A DNA stretch of 64,000 bases. Source: Gordonia alkanivorans NBRC 16433 (GTDB lineage: Bacteria; Actinomycetota; Actinomycetes; Mycobacteriales; Mycobacteriaceae). Location: positions 1 to 64,000 of the forward strand of contig NZ_BACI01000050.1 in assembly GCF_000225505.1 (NCBI RefSeq), written 5' to 3'. The notes under the pieces are model-generated. The model worked only from the letters and a program-made list of their open reading frames with translations, searched no databases and was not told the DNA's origin. Below are positions 63,088 through 64,000 of this stretch, in pieces. How positions within the stretch are numbered: position 1 is the stretch's first letter; each line of letters begins with the position of its first letter. A program made the translations under genes and the position numbers.

Positions 63088-64000
63088 CACGTCGGCCATC
63101 ACGAGGTCGGCGTTGATCGCCGCGCCCGCCGAGACCCCTTCGCCCATCGCGACGGTGACCACCGCGTTGAGCGTGGTGTTGTTCCCCGCCGCCCAGACGC
63201 CCGGAACCGCGGTCGCGCCCATCGGCCCGGTCTCGATGACGCCGCCCATCGGGGTCTGCGACAGCGTGCCGCCGAGGCGCTCGTAGAGGTCTCCGCGCAC
63301 CAGGAATCTCGGTGCGACGACGACGGCATCGGCCTGCAGGACCGTGCCGTTGGAGAGCTCGACTCCGTCGAGACGAGCTGTACCGGCGTCGTCGCGGGTG
63401 CGGACCCGCTCGACGGTCTCGTCGATGACGGACACCCCGGCGGCGGCCAGGTTCGCGCGGTCCTCGGCGACAATGGCATCCCCGGCATGCGCGACCAGGG
63501 TGACGTCGCCGGAGAGTTGCGCGAACAACAGTGCCTGATGGGCCGACATCGGGCTCGTCGCCAGCACCACGACGCGCGAACCGCGGGCCTCGTAGCCGTG
63601 ACAGTACGGACAGTGCAGCGCGTCGCGTCCCCAGAGTTCGGCGACGCCGGGGATCTCGGGCAGTTCGTCGACGAGGCCCGTCGCGAGCAGGAGACGTCGC
63701 GCCCGGACCGTGCCGCCCGACGCCAGGGTCAGGGTGAACCGATCGTCCTCCCGGCGGGCGTCGACGACGGTGCCGGAGCGGACTTCGCCGCCGTAGCCGC
63801 GGACCTCGTCGCGTCCCCGTGACAGCAACTCGAGTGGGGAGATGCCCTCCTGACCGAGCACGTTGTGTGCGCCCTCGGCCGGTGCGTTGCGCGGTTCACC
63901 GCCGTCGATGACGACGACCGAACGCAGTGAACGGGCAAGTGTCGTCGCGGCGCTCAACCCCGCGGCGCCGCCGCCGACGACGGCGACGTCGTGATCGGTG
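63052..64000 (-). CDS. FAD-dependent NAD(P)-disulfide oxidoreductase, TrxB-like (5' end cut)
   Basis: The minus strand is open to the window edge, giving at least 316 residues. The FAD motif [18 protein letters not shown] lies near the edge, so only a few N-terminal residues are missing. A redox pair in [12 protein letters not shown] and the late FAD motif [20 protein letters not shown] are seen. It belongs to the thioredoxin-reductase-like group that uses low-molecular-weight thiols or quinones. The 3' end overlaps deoC by 36 bp on the other strand. Confidence 0.88.
   Translation of the reverse strand, partial: TDHDVAVVGGGAAGLSAATTLARSLRSVVVIDGGEPRNAPAEGAHNVLGQEGISPLELLSRGRDEVRGYGGEVRSGTVVDARREDDRFTLTLASGGTVRARRLLLATGLVDELPEIPGVAELWGRDALHCPYCHGYEARGSRVVVLATSPMSAHQALLFAQLSGDVTLVAHAGDAIVAEDRANLAAAGVSVIDETVERVRTRDDAGTARLDGVELSNGTVLQADAVVVAPRFLVRGDLYERLGGTLSQTPMGGVIETGPMGATAVPGVWAAGNNTTLNAVVTVAMGEGVSAGAAINADLVMADVLLGKAVEHSRR

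Overview
The window is a stretch of a high-GC actinobacterial chromosome. Several genes point to a mycolic-acid bacterium of the order Mycobacteriales: two antigen-85-type mycolyltransferases, HbhA-type adhesins, a RamB/isocitrate lyase pair, an MTB12-like antigen, an LmeA-like protein and an F420-type luciferase-like enzyme. By gene content a Gordonia- or Williamsia-like organism is most likely; this is inference, because no rRNA gene is present. No tRNA, rRNA, CRISPR array, transposase or prophage was seen.

Layout. 1-3307: a LysR regulator (cut by the window edge) divergent from an SDR/NTF2-like operon, then an LLM oxidoreductase. 3374-5240: two CIRCE operators, standalone groEL2 and its terminator. 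5870-12426: an antigen-85-like esterase, a tyrosine phosphatase, a TetR gene, several small conserved genes, a class I PPK2 and a membrane protein. 12466-17761: a minus-strand TPP enzyme/cyclase/TerD-like operon and an S9 peptidase. 17923-22102: a beta-lactamase-like lipoprotein, a DinB protein, and an OYE/TetR pair. 22222-26082: lpd, an amidohydrolase and an AlkA-like glycosylase. 26003-31287: two minus-strand units, namely CMD/methyltransferase/methyltransferase/cupin/HTH, then MTB12-like/ABC ATPase/permease with a probable iron box in front. 31313-34922: a MaoC hydratase and two divergent secretory lipases, one with a frameshifted signal peptide. 34926-41046: ramB, a lipoprotein, icl, fadB2 and hbhA. 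41139-42311: an AbiEi/nuclease-like gene framed by long inverted repeats. 42349-46203: PPK2/SDR/TetR divergent from a DUF445 gene. 46319-55422: an XRE regulator with a second, tail-rich HbhA, then DUF2516, MerR, lipase, murB, two DUF2505, a methyltransferase, a nitrilase and an LmeA-like gene. 55461-62382: an accessory-looking block with a GNAT, a heterodimeric ABC exporter, a 37-residue acidic peptide gene with its own terminator, a mycolyltransferase and purU. 62410-end: deoC and a TrxB-like flavoprotein cut by the edge.

Much of 22-63 kb follows the order of M. tuberculosis Rv0462-Rv0482 as I remember it (lpd, ramB, icl, fadB2, TetR, DUF445, XRE, hbhA, DUF2516, murB, DUF2505, nitrilase, LmeA-like, deoC). 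Interruptions of that order mark the accessory pieces. Two signals deserve most attention. First, a 40-bp promoter/operator block is shared by the two hbhA loci, one of which encodes an XRE regulator. Second, there is a short signal-less acidic peptide beside a mycolyltransferase and an ABC exporter, which resembles the logic of corynebacterial O-mycoloylated porins. Many genes also carry a TANNNT hexamer 6-9 nt before the start codon and no Shine-Dalgarno, the pattern of leaderless transcripts.
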